This document shows, in pieces, positions 1-7,391 of a stretch of 15,080 bases of DNA. This DNA is from Candidatus Methanodesulfokora sp. Its GTDB lineage: Archaea > Korarchaeota > Korarchaeia > Korarchaeales > Korarchaeaceae. The notes under the pieces were generated by a model, which was not told the origin of the DNA, did no database searches, and was given only the letters and a program-made list of their open reading frames with translations. The stretch lies in NCBI GenBank assembly GCA_023269865.1, contig JAGDWR010000093.1, positions 5,911 through 20,990 on the forward strand. Reading direction: 5' to 3'. A program made the translations under genes and the position numbers. Every line of letters starts with the position of its first letter. Position 1 is the first letter of the stretch.

Positions 1-1
1 G

Positions 2-1366
2 GCTATTTTAGAGGACTTAAAATGGTATATAGAGAGGGTGGAGAGGATCGTTCACAGAACTCCCGTCTGCTGGAGATGCAAAACACCCATAGAGATAGTG
101 CCCATGAAAGAGTACTACTTAAAGCAGAAGGAGTTTCTCGAAGACTTGAAACAGAAGGTTCTCTCAAAGGCTAGGTTTTACCCAGATTGGTCAGTGAACT
201 ACTGGTTGGACTGGGTAAACTCGATAGAAACAGACTGGCCTATATCTAGAAGGAGGTACTACGGCACTGAGATACCTGTGTGGTACTGCAAGTCATGCGG
301 GAAGCCTGTTCTGCCTGAACCCGGCAGATATTACAGACCATGGAAAGAGGAACCTCCTTTTGATACCTGTCCTCACTGTGGATCAAAAGCTGGTTTCATA
401 GGAGAAGAGAGGGTGTTTGATACATGGATGGACTCGAGCATATCTCCTCTTGTCTACAACGGATATGGGTGGAATGAGGAACTCTTCAAAAAACTTGGAC
501 AAAGCGATCTAAGGCCACAAGGAAAGGATATAGTGAGAACTTGGCTCCATTACACGCTGTTAAGGACTTATCATACCGTAGGAGAGCCTGCATTTAAGCA
601 TATATGGCTTTCGGGGATGGGACTTGATGCGAACGGAAGGCCGATGCACAAAAGCCTTGGTAATATAATATATCCATGGCCTCTCCTGGAGAAATATGGT
701 GCTGATGCTGTAAGGCTTGCTGGAGCCTCTGAAGCACATCATGGTTCGGATTATAGGATATCTGAGATGAGGATAGCTGGTGCATTCAAGTTCCTGCAGA
801 AGCTTTGGAATGTCTCTAGATTCATCTCAAGCTTTCCATTCCCAGAGGAAGCAAACCTAAGCCCGACAGATATCTGGATACTTGGAGAGCTCAATAAAAC
901 AATAGAAGCTGCTTTAAATGGTTATAAGAAATTTGACTTCTTTGATCCAGCTACATCCTCAAGACACTTTATCTGGGAAGTTTTTGCCCCTCATTATGTG
1001 GAGATGGTGAAATGGAGAGCATACGGGCAGGGGAGTGAGGATGAAGCTAGATCAGCTTGGTGGACTCTCCATACAGCCCTTAGATGCATCCTCAGAATAT
1101 TAGCACCGATAACTCCTCATATAACTGACGTTATATGGAGAAGAATTTATGGAGGAACTGTGCATGAGGAAAGCCTTCCAGAACCTGAGAAAAATTGGGA
1201 AACTGATTATGTTAAGCTGGGAGATAGGATTATGGAGTTCAACAGTTATGTTTGGAGGATAAAGAAGGAGAGAGGAATTTCGTTTAAGGAAAGCATTAGC
1301 CTGAGCATACCCGATGAGCTGAGGCCTTTCGAGAAGGATCTTAGAGCTCTACACAACATCAAATAA
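2..1366 (+). CDS. valS: Valyl-tRNA synthetase, C-terminal half (5' end outside window)
   Basis: Class I aminoacyl-tRNA synthetase that charges tRNA-Val in the cytoplasm. The reading frame is open to the left edge, so the N-terminal part with the HIGH motif is missing; about 454 residues remain of a protein usually 800-900 long. Seen here are CWRC, a second zinc-type group (WYCKSCG and CPHCG), the class I block DWPISRRRYYG, VFDTWMDSS, and the KMSKS region written as MHKSLGN, followed by KYGADAVR and GSDYR. The last two favour ValRS over IleRS and LeuRS. The alpha-helical anticodon-binding domain follows (LWNVSRFISS onward). The protein ends without the C-terminal coiled coil of bacterial ValRS, as in archaea. 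The stop codon overlaps the convergent phosphatase gene by 8 nt. Assignment is firm; only the exact partial start is set by the window edge. Confidence 0.93.
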   Translation, partial: AILEDLKWYIERVERIVHRTPVCWRCKTPIEIVPMKEYYLKQKEFLEDLKQKVLSKARFYPDWSVNYWLDWVNSIETDWPISRRRYYGTEIPVWYCKSCGKPVLPEPGRYYRPWKEEPPFDTCPHCGSKAGFIGEERVFDTWMDSSISPLVYNGYGWNEELFKKLGQSDLRPQGKDIVRTWLHYTLLRTYHTVGEPAFKHIWLSGMGLDANGRPMHKSLGNIIYPWPLLEKYGADAVRLAGASEAHHGSDYRISEMRIAGAFKFLQKLWNVSRFISSFPFPEEANLSPTDIWILGELNKTIEAALNGYKKFDFFDPATSSRHFIWEVFAPHYVEMVKWRAYGQGSEDEARSAWWTLHTALRCILRILAPITPHITDVIWRRIYGGTVHEESLPEPEKNWETDYVKLGDRIMEFNSYVWRIKKERGISFKESISLSIPDELRPFEKDLRALHNIK

Positions 1367-2084
1367 GCTTATCTAGGATAGATGGGAGCTCCCATATTCC
1401 ATTTAGCACCAAATCCGCCCCATTCCTCAACAATTTTTCCTTAGATTCAAATCCAGTCAACACGCCTATTGCGATAACGCCCTCCTCTTTTGCTGATTTC
1501 ATATCAGTCCAATAATCGGCTATAAGAATTGTATTAGCAGCATTAACTCTAAATTCCCTTATCACGTGCCTTATAATTCCTCTTTTGGACCAAAGAAAAC
1601 TGTTATCGGGTGAGCATGATCTTGCTGAGCAAATTAGATCGAAAAAGCCTGCTAAGCCAAAGTAAGATAGCTCTTTTACGAGCTCCTCATTGAGACACCC
1701 TCTTCCAGTAGCTAAAGCTATTTTTATGCCATTTTTTCTCAGCATGCTAAGCACATCGATAGAGCCTGGGAACAGCCTATCTTCTGGTTCTATTCTTCCA
1801 CACATCTTCCTACTGAATTCATGCCAGAAAGCATTTATATCGACTTCTATGAAATTATCCAAGGAATCCTCTATATAAGCATTGATAAAGTCCTCCCATT
1901 CAAGCCCTTTGAGGTGAAATGTCTCCATAGTCTCATTAAAGCATCTGTGAAATCTATGTATGGTGTCCACAATAGTCTGATCTAGATCCACTATAGCTGC
2001 ATCTATTTTATAGACCTTATCTTTTAGGAGAATTTTCAATCCCATAAATTTCCCTGCATCCACGGAACTGCTAATTTTAATCAT
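1359..2084 (-). CDS. HAD-superfamily phosphatase (phosphoglycolate phosphatase-like)
   Basis: A haloacid dehalogenase fold hydrolase, probably acting on a small phosphorylated metabolite. All four HAD motifs are visible: DLDQT with nucleophile Asp33 and acid/base Asp35, Thr126 in ALATGRG, Lys167 in WSKRG, and the acidic motif around Asp190-Asp194 (ADYWTDMKSAKEEG). An alpha-helical cap lies between motifs I and II (about residues 45-105), which is the C1 cap of Gph/PGMB-type enzymes. At 241 residues it has normal length. The start ATG overlaps the rnp4 stop as ATGA, so translation is probably coupled; a second ATG at codon 14 is possible because the first residues look non-conserved. It is the last gene of the nep1-rnp4 operon and runs 8 nt into the 3' end of valS. 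The substrate cannot be read from sequence. Confidence 0.85.
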   Translation of the reverse strand: MIKISSSVDAGKFMGLKILLKDKVYKIDAAIVDLDQTIVDTIHRFHRCFNETMETFHLKGLEWEDFINAYIEDSLDNFIEVDINAFWHEFSRKMCGRIEPEDRLFPGSIDVLSMLRKNGIKIALATGRGCLNEELVKELSYFGLAGFFDLICSARSCSPDNSFLWSKRGIIRHVIREFRVNAANTILIADYWTDMKSAKEEGVIAIGVLTGFESKEKLLRNGADLVLNGIWELPSILDKLI

Positions 2085-2437
2085 TCTGCTCCTAAAAGGC
2101 CTTTTTTATCGGTTTTAAACGGTCTCCTATTTATACCCTCGCACATTTTACATTTAATTACTATATGTGGATATCTTTTAGATCTGACTCTGACCGTTGA
2201 GTTTATTCCAGGAAACAGAAGTTTTTTGCACTTTCTGCAGTATCTCCACTTGTACTCCGCTGGAATATTCACTCTAGTCCTCATGGATATTCTTCTAGCA
2301 AGATCTCCATATCTCTCAGCAAGCTGGATATCCTGCACGCATATTGCATCAGCAAGGTTTAGCAGAATTCTTATTCTCTCTCCAGCTATCTTCTTCTGTC
2401 TCTCCCTTGCCCTCCTCAGCAGACCACCTCTCGGCAT
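2081..2437 (-). CDS. rnp4: Ribonuclease P protein component 4 (Rpp21/Rnp4 family)
   Basis: Protein subunit of archaeal RNase P, which removes 5' leaders from pre-tRNAs; Rnp4 pairs with Rnp1 next to the specificity domain of the RNA. From the ATG at 2437 it is 118 residues long. It has an Arg/Lys-rich N-terminal helix (residues 1-30), the family block LAERYGDLARRISMRTRVNIP, and a zinc ribbon with Cys67, Cys70, Cys96 and Cys99 (YCRKC and CKMC). PGINSTVRVR between the Cys pairs is typical. An upstream in-frame ATG at 2464 would add nine hydrophobic residues not expected in the family, so I prefer 2437. The 5' end lies inside the nep1 reading frame in another phase (89 nt overlap). The 3' end overlaps the phosphatase start by 4 nt. 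I see no Shine-Dalgarno, so coupling to nep1 translation is likely. Confidence 0.92.
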   Translation of the reverse strand: MPRGGLLRRARERQKKIAGERIRILLNLADAICVQDIQLAERYGDLARRISMRTRVNIPAEYKWRYCRKCKKLLFPGINSTVRVRSKRYPHIVIKCKMCEGINRRPFKTDKKGLLGAE

Positions 2438-3005
2438 AGTATATAAGGGATAAAAATATGGCAATAGCAGCTGAAGCCGATAGGGATAAATCTGCTAACG
2501 AGAGCTCAATATCTGATTTTTTCATAATATTAGGTGGCAGATCTCCTCTGTGAAAACAGCCGACCAGAAGGACGTAGTCTAAGTCTCTAATACATTTTAT
2601 CATATAAAGTGGGTCCACAGCCCTGCCTCTCTCACTTAAAGTTATTACTAGATCAGCCGAGGATAAATGTTTGTCCAGATTAGAAGTTTCATATATAAGT
2701 GGGCTATTTTTTGGGCCCACACGCCCCTCTTTTAGAAGCTGCTCCATCAGACCGCAAAACCGGATATAATTTCTGGGAGGCCTTATTCCTCTCTCAACTT
2801 TGAAGATCCTTCCTTCAGCAGTATGTATATACACATCAAAAGGCTTCGTCCTATATACTGGGCTATCTGTTATTGCTAGGAGAACCCTGTGGACTATATC
2901 AGGTCTTCCCTCCTTTCTCCAGTCCTTTCTGATTGAGGAATCAATTAATTTCCCCTTTGGGTCTAGAAATAGCAGACTATTTATGAGGACTATAGAGAGG
3001 GGCAT
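2349..3005 (-). CDS. nep1: Nep1/Emg1 family 16S rRNA pseudouridine N1-methyltransferase
   Basis: SPOUT-class methyltransferase that methylates N1 of a pseudouridine in the small-subunit rRNA helix 35 loop and assists 30S assembly. Family signatures in order are GRPDIVH (residues 33-39), TDSPVYR, DVYIHT, RPPRNYIRFCGLMEQLL, the SAM-knot segment YVLLVGCFHRGD, and the closing block IELSLADLSLSASAAIAIFLSLIYYAE. At 218 residues it is of family length, but the last 24 residues (from about SAEEGKG) are a charged tail absent from the typical domain. They are encoded in the stretch shared with the start of rnp4. GGTGA lies just ahead of the ATG at 3005. It is the first gene of a three-gene operon and lies about 57 nt downstream of the end of a TnpB remnant on the same strand. 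Confidence 0.92.
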   Translation of the reverse strand: MPLSIVLINSLLFLDPKGKLIDSSIRKDWRKEGRPDIVHRVLLAITDSPVYRTKPFDVYIHTAEGRIFKVERGIRPPRNYIRFCGLMEQLLKEGRVGPKNSPLIYETSNLDKHLSSADLVITLSERGRAVDPLYMIKCIRDLDYVLLVGCFHRGDLPPNIMKKSDIELSLADLSLSASAAIAIFLSLIYYAERWSAEEGKGETEEDSWRENKNSAKPC

Positions 3006-3062
3006 CTTTCACCGTATCTGTAGACGCAAGATAAGGGTTTCGAGTTACATAGTCTTTTGTAG

Positions 3063-3305
3063 ATGTAACCCTTGGTCTTTACCAGAACTTGTCTCCCTTA
3101 AGTTCATCAAGAACTGCATCTTCCTCCAACCCTGTCAGGGTTGAACCCACTCCAAGCCCTCATTAGCTTCAAGCTTGGGGAAAGACCCTCCATCTGAAGG
3201 TTCACTGGTGCTCCCTTCGGGGCATTAATCATCCCACATCTGGAGCACTCTTCAGAAGTAAAAGTTGCTATTTATTTAAATCTATCTGTTTTTAAACTGC
3301 CGACC
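3063..3305 (-). mobile_element. TnpB-derived remnant, copy 1 (IS605-type element with internal deletion)
   Basis: Read on the minus strand, this region encodes TSEECSRCGMINAPKGAPVN, then LQMEGLSPSLKLMRAWSGF and, after a +1 shift, TLTGLEEDAVLDELKG. TSxxCSRCG is the first half of the TnpB zinc finger. The second CxxC and the catalytic Asp segment that should follow are missing, so the sequence jumps from the first Cys pair to the C-terminal tail. The 121 nt at 3130-3250 match copy 2 (14070-14190) with a single mismatch. Upstream, a weaker match continues through a TTTAAATA box (about 3274-3281) to about 3305; downstream it fades near 3063. There is no intact transposase here. TnpB origin is my reading of the translated motif and needs a search. 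Confidence 0.72.
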
Positions 3306-3376
3306 ACAGCTAAAACAGGTATTCTAAATAGATACATACACCAAAATAAGTCTGATTTCTTGAATTTTGGAGGAAG

Positions 3377-3450
3377 TGGACCGAGGGGGATTCGAACCCC
3401 CGGCCTCCGCCGTGCAAGGGCGGCGCGCTACCAGACTGCGCTATCGGCCC
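3377..3450 (-). tRNA. tRNA-Ala (anticodon UGC)
   Basis: A 74-nt cloverleaf on the minus strand. The acceptor arms GGGCCGA and TCGGTCC pair over 7 bp, including the G3-U70 wobble that marks alanine tRNAs. The D arm reads GCGC-AGTCTGGTA-GCGC. The anticodon stem CCGCC/GGCGG encloses the loop CTTGCAC, giving anticodon TGC. The T arm CGGGG/CCCCG with GTTCGAATC is canonical. The discriminator is A and CCA is not encoded. There is no intron. Confidence 0.97.
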
Positions 3451-3470
3451 TCTATAAAAAGATTCCATGG

Positions 3471-3480
3471 AATAAAAACC
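3471..3480 (-). promoter_or_regulatory. TATA box of tRNA-Ala
   Basis: The minus strand reads GGTTTTTATT here, centred about 25 nt before the first tRNA base at 3450. This spacing matches an archaeal TATA box that starts transcription at or next to the mature 5' end. Inferred from position and composition. Confidence 0.55.
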
Positions 3481-3534
3481 TTCATTTTATTTATCAATAT
3501 CATTCGTCTTTTGTCTAAATAGCTACCGCAATTA

Positions 3535-3578
3535 CTTTTTATATAACGACGGTATGCTTAACTGGCAGGTGATGATGA
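3535..3578 (+). promoter_or_regulatory. Promoter and ribosome binding site of the ftsZ-ribosomal operon
   Basis: A TATA-like stretch, CTTTTTATATAACG (3535-3548), is centred near 3542, which predicts a transcript start near 3568. The motif AGGTGAT (3568-3574) would then be the Shine-Dalgarno of a very short leader, a few bases before the TTG start at 3579. An ATG in another frame at 3572 runs only 12 codons to a stop and is not the start. Confidence 0.6.
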
Positions 3579-4724
3579 TTGAGATCCCTCGCCAGAGAGG
3601 TTCATAAAAGAGTAGAAGAGTATGAGCTGCCCAAGAAGGTGGCACCAGAGGATCAAGAGCTTCAAGAAGTGGTGAAGAGATCGAAGGCAAGAATAGTCAT
3701 AATGGGAGTGGGAGGGGCTGGGAGTAACACGATAACGAGGTTAAATGCTCTAGGTCTCGAGGGAGCTGAGACCATAGCAGCGAACACTGATGCTTCCCAT
3801 CTGCTCATAACAGTGGCAGATAGAAAGATCCTCCTTGGACCGGAGTTATGTGGGGGTAATGGAGCAGGAGGAGATCCAGATATAGGAGAACAGGCTGCTA
3901 GAGAGAGTGCTGAATATCTAAAGGATGTTCTGAGCGGAACCGATATATTATTTGTGGTTGCCGGCATGGGAGGAGGAACTGGAACTGGAGCTGCCCCCAT
4001 TGTAGCAGAGATAGGAAAGCAACTGGGCGCAATAGTAGTTTCGCTTGTAACTCTTCCCTTTTCCGTCGAAGGAACCAGAAAGAAGGAGATAGCATCAAGA
4101 GGTCTTGAAAGGCTTTCAAAAGTGACAGATACCTTAATGGTAATAGCAAATGATAAAATATTAGAGATAGCAAAAGATCTTCCGCTTCATCAAGCTTTTC
4201 TGCTCTCTGATGAGATAATGGCTAGAGCTTTGAAGGGCGTTGTAGAGCTTGTGTCAAAGCCTGGATTGATAAATGTGGATTTAGCTGACTTCAGAGCTAT
4301 AGCACAAAACGGAGGGCTTTCAGCAATATTGTTTGGGGAAAGCGATGGGGAGAAAAGAGCTGTTGAGGCTGTTGAAGATGCAATAAGTAACCCATTACTT
4401 GATATAGATATATCCGGAGGAAAGGCAGCTATAATAAACATAACATGTGGCACAGATTTCTCTTTAGATGAGATGAGAGAAGTTGTTGAAACTGTTGTTA
4501 GCGCACTTGATCCAAATGCAAATGTAATATGGGGTGCTAGAATAGATGAATCCCTTAAGGGAAGTGTACAGGTTCTCATAGTGGTCACAAACGTGAAGTC
4601 TCCTACCGTCGATATGTACTTAAAGGGAGCAGAAGTAAGAGAAGAAAAAGTTCCAGCTAAGGTCGAGATCAAGAGAAAGGAGGGAATAATAGCCCCGGAT
4701 GAGCTTGGTTTTGACAGTTTGTGA
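3579..4724 (+). CDS. ftsZ: Cell division protein FtsZ
   Basis: Tubulin-family GTPase that polymerises at midcell and organises archaeal division. The N-terminal GTPase core shows GVGGAGSN (43-50), the tubulin signature GGGTGTG at 131-137 and NTDA (69-72). The T7 loop NVDLADFRA has Asn232, Asp234 and Asp237, which complete the GTPase site of the neighbouring subunit. After the C-terminal domain the tail is short (KVEIKRKEGIIAPDELGF); a conserved partner-binding peptide is not obvious. At 381 residues it has normal length. The start is TTG because the in-frame codon just before it is a stop, and the N-terminus MRSLAREVHKRVEEYELPKK aligns with other archaeal FtsZ extensions. It leads an operon with secE, nusG and ribosomal protein genes. 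Its presence argues against a crenarchaeal host. Confidence 0.96.
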   Translation: MRSLAREVHKRVEEYELPKKVAPEDQELQEVVKRSKARIVIMGVGGAGSNTITRLNALGLEGAETIAANTDASHLLITVADRKILLGPELCGGNGAGGDPDIGEQAARESAEYLKDVLSGTDILFVVAGMGGGTGTGAAPIVAEIGKQLGAIVVSLVTLPFSVEGTRKKEIASRGLERLSKVTDTLMVIANDKILEIAKDLPLHQAFLLSDEIMARALKGVVELVSKPGLINVDLADFRAIAQNGGLSAILFGESDGEKRAVEAVEDAISNPLLDIDISGGKAAIINITCGTDFSLDEMREVVETVVSALDPNANVIWGARIDESLKGSVQVLIVVTNVKSPTVDMYLKGAEVREEKVPAKVEIKRKEGIIAPDELGFDSL

Positions 4725-4733
4725 GGTGATAGA

Positions 4734-4919
4734 ATGTCCGAGAAGCTAAAAAGTTTCTGGGAAGACGTGAAGAGGACTATCAAGGTTGCTAGCAAGCCCA
4801 CGTATGATGAGATATGGCAGATGTTTAAGATAACTATAATAGGCTTTCTCATAGTGGGCCTGATAGGCTTCGTCTTCCAGCTCGCAGGCTCTCTTATGGC
4901 GGGAGCAGCACATCCATGA
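4734..4919 (+). CDS. secE: Preprotein translocase subunit SecE (Sec61 gamma)
   Basis: Small membrane subunit that clamps the SecY channel of the SecYE-beta translocon. The 61-residue protein has an amphipathic N-terminal helix (FWEDVKRTIKVASKPTYDEIW, about 8-28) with the conserved KPT-x-EIW-like hinge. One transmembrane helix follows at about 31-53 (FKITIIGFLIVGLIGFVFQLA). It ends MAGAAHP without a further domain, as in archaeal and eukaryotic Sec61 gamma. GAGGTGAT lies 5-12 nt before the ATG and touches the ftsZ stop. The secE-nusG pairing is conserved across prokaryotes, and this supports the call despite the short length. Confidence 0.93.
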   Translation: MSEKLKSFWEDVKRTIKVASKPTYDEIWQMFKITIIGFLIVGLIGFVFQLAGSLMAGAAHP

Positions 4920-4929
4920 CGGTGATTTC

Positions 4930-5388
4930 ATGGTCTTTTTTGCCCTAAGGGTTTCATCTGGGCAGGAATTAAGTGCAGTTAGGATCCTAAAGGCAAGAGC
5001 AGAGTCTCTGGGGATACCAGTTAAATCAATGGTCTTCATACCTAGGATGAAGGGTTACCTCTTTATTGAGGCGGATAGAGCTCATGATGTCAGCAGACTT
5101 GTTAGAGGTGTCTCCAGGGTGAAAATGCTACAGACAGACCCAATTTCTTTTGATGAAATAAAATCTATGATAATAAAAGAACCTGAAAAGATCGTAGTTA
5201 AAGCAGGAGACATAGTAAAGATAATAAAGGGGAACTTCAAGGGGTATCAGGCAAGGGTGCTGTCCGTGGTGGAGAGCGAGAAAGGAGTTACATTGAACTT
5301 AGAACTTGTCGGATTAGGAAAGCCATGGGAGATAAGACTTCCGCTGGAACATGTGAGACTTGCTGAATCCAAGGAGGTGGAGGAGTAA
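4930..5388 (+). CDS. nusG: Transcription elongation factor NusG/Spt5
   Basis: Processivity factor that binds the RNA polymerase clamp and links transcription to translation. It has two domains. The NGN domain (about 1-85) begins FFALRVSSGQELSAVRIL and contains FIPRMKGYLFIEA. The KOW domain (about 93-150) has VKAGDIVKIIKGNFKGYQARVLSV. At 152 residues it is the normal archaeal size, without the linker insertions of bacterial NusG. GGTGAT precedes the ATG by a few bases. The stop TAA shares its last base with the rpl11 ATG (TAATG), so the two are translationally coupled. Confidence 0.96.
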   Translation: MVFFALRVSSGQELSAVRILKARAESLGIPVKSMVFIPRMKGYLFIEADRAHDVSRLVRGVSRVKMLQTDPISFDEIKSMIIKEPEKIVVKAGDIVKIIKGNFKGYQARVLSVVESEKGVTLNLELVGLGKPWEIRLPLEHVRLAESKEVEE

Positions 5389-5861
5389 TGCCTGAAAAGG
5401 TTGTGAATGTGATGGTAGAGGGAGGTAAGGCTACCCCTGGTCCGCCCTTAGGACCTGCGCTTGGAGGATATGGTTTGAATCTGGGACAAGTTGTCAAGGA
5501 GATAAATGATAAGACCAAGGAATTTGAGGGTATGAAGATACCCGTTATTATATACGTGGATCCAGAGAAGAAAAGTTACAGAATAGAGATAGGAACACCT
5601 CCCACCTCAATGTTGTTGCTCAGAGAGATGAATAAGGACAAGGGATCAGGAAATCCAAAAAGCACAAAAATAGGTGATATAAGCATGGAAAAAGTTGTAA
5701 AGATAGCGAAAATAAAGATGAAGGAAATGAACACATCGGATCTAGCTAAAGCAGTAAAGCAAGTGCTAGGAACTGCTGTGAGCATGGGAATAACTGTAGA
5801 TGGAAAAGACCCAAGGGAGGTGCAGAAGGAGATAGATAAAGGAATGTTGAATTTGGGGTGA
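5388..5861 (+). CDS. rpl11: 50S ribosomal protein L11 (uL11)
   Basis: Base of the ribosomal GTPase-associated stalk, bound to 23S rRNA helices 43-44 with L10. The N-terminal domain holds the family hallmark GKATPGPPLGPALGGYGLN (residues 13-31), with the Pro-rich loop that contacts translation factors. The C-terminal RNA-binding domain includes SKTKIGDIS-like sequence (STKIGDISMEKVVKIAKIKM) and VLGTAVSMGITVDGKDP. The 157-residue length matches archaeal L11. It follows nusG with a 1-nt overlap and is followed by rpl1 after 4 nt, the common archaeal order. Confidence 0.97.
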   Translation: MPEKVVNVMVEGGKATPGPPLGPALGGYGLNLGQVVKEINDKTKEFEGMKIPVIIYVDPEKKSYRIEIGTPPTSMLLLREMNKDKGSGNPKSTKIGDISMEKVVKIAKIKMKEMNTSDLAKAVKQVLGTAVSMGITVDGKDPREVQKEIDKGMLNLG

Positions 5862-5865
5862 TATC

Positions 5866-6507
5866 ATGGAGATAATTGAGAAGATAAAAGAGGTCCTGGA
5901 GAAGAGCCCAAAGAGAAGGTTTAATGAATCAGTAGACCTCTCAATAGTGCTTTCTGGAGTGGATCTCAAGAAGAACCCAAATTTGAAGATAAATGAAATA
6001 GTTGAACTGGAAAATCCTCCTAGGAACAAGGAAATAAAAGTGTGCGTCTTCGGGACTGGTGAATTTGCTTTTAGAGCCAAAGAAGCTGGTGCTGATCTTG
6101 TAATGGATCCAGAGGAGTTGAAAAATATGAGCAAGAGAGAGCTAAGGAAACTTGCCAATAAATATGACCACTTCATAGCACAAGCAGATGTGCTTCCAAA
6201 GATAGCGAAGATAATAGGCCCTGTCCTAGGGCCTAGAAATAAGATGCCCGTAAGCCTTCCTATCACCGCAGTTGACAGGTTGCCAACAGAGATAAAAAGA
6301 TTGAAAAAATCCGTTAGAATAAGAATGAGGGATCAGCCCTATTTTAGCGTGAAAGTAGGATCTAGAGATATGAGCGCTGAGGAAATAGCCAAGAATGTAG
6401 ATAAAATCATCAATTTGGTGAAGAACAAATACGGAGATCTAAGCACGATCAAGAAAGTGTATATAAAGACCACTATGGGTCCTGCTTTTGAGCTTCCATT
6501 GAGGTGA
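5866..6507 (+). CDS. rpl1: 50S ribosomal protein L1 (uL1)
   Basis: Forms the mobile L1 stalk of the large subunit beside the E site. In methanogens L1 also represses its own operon by binding an mRNA mimic of its rRNA site; I did not find a clear copy of that mimic here. Visible blocks are RRFNESVDLSIVLSGVDLKK (N-terminal), GADLVMDPEEL, LPKIAKIIGPVLGPRNKMPVSLP (hinge and domain II), and the closing segment LVKNKYGDLSTIKKVYIKTTMGPAF. The last is the standard C-terminal signature. Length is 213 residues, normal for archaea. Its Shine-Dalgarno GGGGTGAT contains the rpl11 stop codon TGA, so termination and re-initiation are physically linked. Confidence 0.96.
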   Translation: MEIIEKIKEVLEKSPKRRFNESVDLSIVLSGVDLKKNPNLKINEIVELENPPRNKEIKVCVFGTGEFAFRAKEAGADLVMDPEELKNMSKRELRKLANKYDHFIAQADVLPKIAKIIGPVLGPRNKMPVSLPITAVDRLPTEIKRLKKSVRIRMRDQPYFSVKVGSRDMSAEEIAKNVDKIINLVKNKYGDLSTIKKVYIKTTMGPAFELPLR

Positions 6508-6512
6508 TCTAG

Positions 6513-7352
6513 ATGATGATGCTAAGCAAGAGGGAGAAGAAAATAAGAACAGCAGAGCTCATAAGGAGACTTTCTGATGAGTACCAGAACATACTCTTCG
6601 CTGATTTCTATAGAGTTCCAGCTGATCTAATGCAGAGAATAAGAGCATCGCTTAGAGGGAGTGCAAAAATACTTGTTTCCAAGAGAAGGATAGCTGAGAA
6701 GGCTCTTAAGGATAAGAAGGGGTTTAACAATGTTGGGGGGCTTCCGAGAAATCTTGCATTAATATTCACAAATGAGAATGTTTTTGATATTTATTCCAAA
6801 ATATCTAACATGACAACGAATGTGTTCGCCAGGCCTGGAGAAATTGCTGAATCTGATATTGTTATACCAAAGGGACCCACTGATTTAATGCCAGGTCCTG
6901 TTCTGAACGATCTCAAGGCAATGGGAATCCCAACTAAGATAAAAGGAGGAAAAGTGGAGATAGAAGAGGATACCGTCGTCGTGAAAGCGGGTGATTTGAT
7001 ACCAAGACATGTAGCAGAGGTCCTTAGAGCGCTTAAGATTGCTCCAATAGAAGTGAGGCTCAGAATAAAAGCAGCTCTAGATAGAGATGGTGTCGTGTAC
7101 AGAGAGGATGTCCTCAGCACGACGGAGGAAGAGATATGCAGAATGGTAGCAGATGCGTCTGCAAGGGCTATTGTTGTAGCAATAGAGCTTGGAGAGCTAA
7201 ATGAGCGCACTGCAAATGTGTTAATATCAAGAGCGTACATGAATGCGATAAATATTGCAGCTGAGATAGGTTTTATCACAGACAAAACAGCTGAAATGCT
7301 TCTGATAAAAGCTATCATTAGAGCAAAGGCCTTAAGTTCCTACATTTCTTGA
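6513..7352 (+). CDS. rpl10: 50S ribosomal protein L10 (uL10/P0), lacking the acidic C-terminal tail
   Basis: Scaffold of the ribosomal stalk: the N-terminal domain binds 23S rRNA with L11, and C-terminal spine helices hold L12 dimers. Visible are LFADFYRVPADLMQRIRASLRGSAKILVSKRRIAEKAL (rRNA-binding part) and the archaeal insertion IPKGPTDLMPGPVLNDLKAMGIPTKIKGGKVEI. The L12-binding helices follow (ELNERTANVLISRAYMNAINIAAEIGF onward). The protein stops at residue 279 directly after the spine (AKALSSYIS). Most archaeal L10 proteins are about 310-340 residues and continue with a Glu-rich hinge ending near GLGALFG, the tip that contacts elongation factors. That tip is absent here and there is no rpl12 downstream. 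Three ATG codons lie in tandem at the start; AGGTGAT includes the rpl1 stop. Confidence 0.95.
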   Translation: MMMLSKREKKIRTAELIRRLSDEYQNILFADFYRVPADLMQRIRASLRGSAKILVSKRRIAEKALKDKKGFNNVGGLPRNLALIFTNENVFDIYSKISNMTTNVFARPGEIAESDIVIPKGPTDLMPGPVLNDLKAMGIPTKIKGGKVEIEEDTVVVKAGDLIPRHVAEVLRALKIAPIEVRLRIKAALDRDGVVYREDVLSTTEEEICRMVADASARAIVVAIELGELNERTANVLISRAYMNAINIAAEIGFITDKTAEMLLIKAIIRAKALSSYIS

Positions 7353-7391
7353 TAAAAATTCTCCCCAGGCCACAGCACTACACTAAAAAGC

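Noticed and set aside
38..1366. Isoleucyl- or leucyl-tRNA synthetase instead of ValRS
   Set aside because: VFDTWMDSS, MHKSLGN and GSDYR fit archaeal ValRS, and no CP1-type or C-terminal features special to IleRS or LeuRS are seen.
2800..3144. 114-codon plus-strand frame opposite nep1
   Set aside because: Antisense shadow of nep1 and the TnpB remnant with no recognisable domain or start signal.
4190..4852. 220-codon open frame antisense to ftsZ and secE
   Set aside because: Ser/Thr-rich shadow composition, no motif, and it lies fully opposite highly conserved genes.
5766..6266. 166-codon minus-strand frame opposite rpl1
   Set aside because: Shadow of a conserved ribosomal gene; low-complexity Ser/Phe translation.
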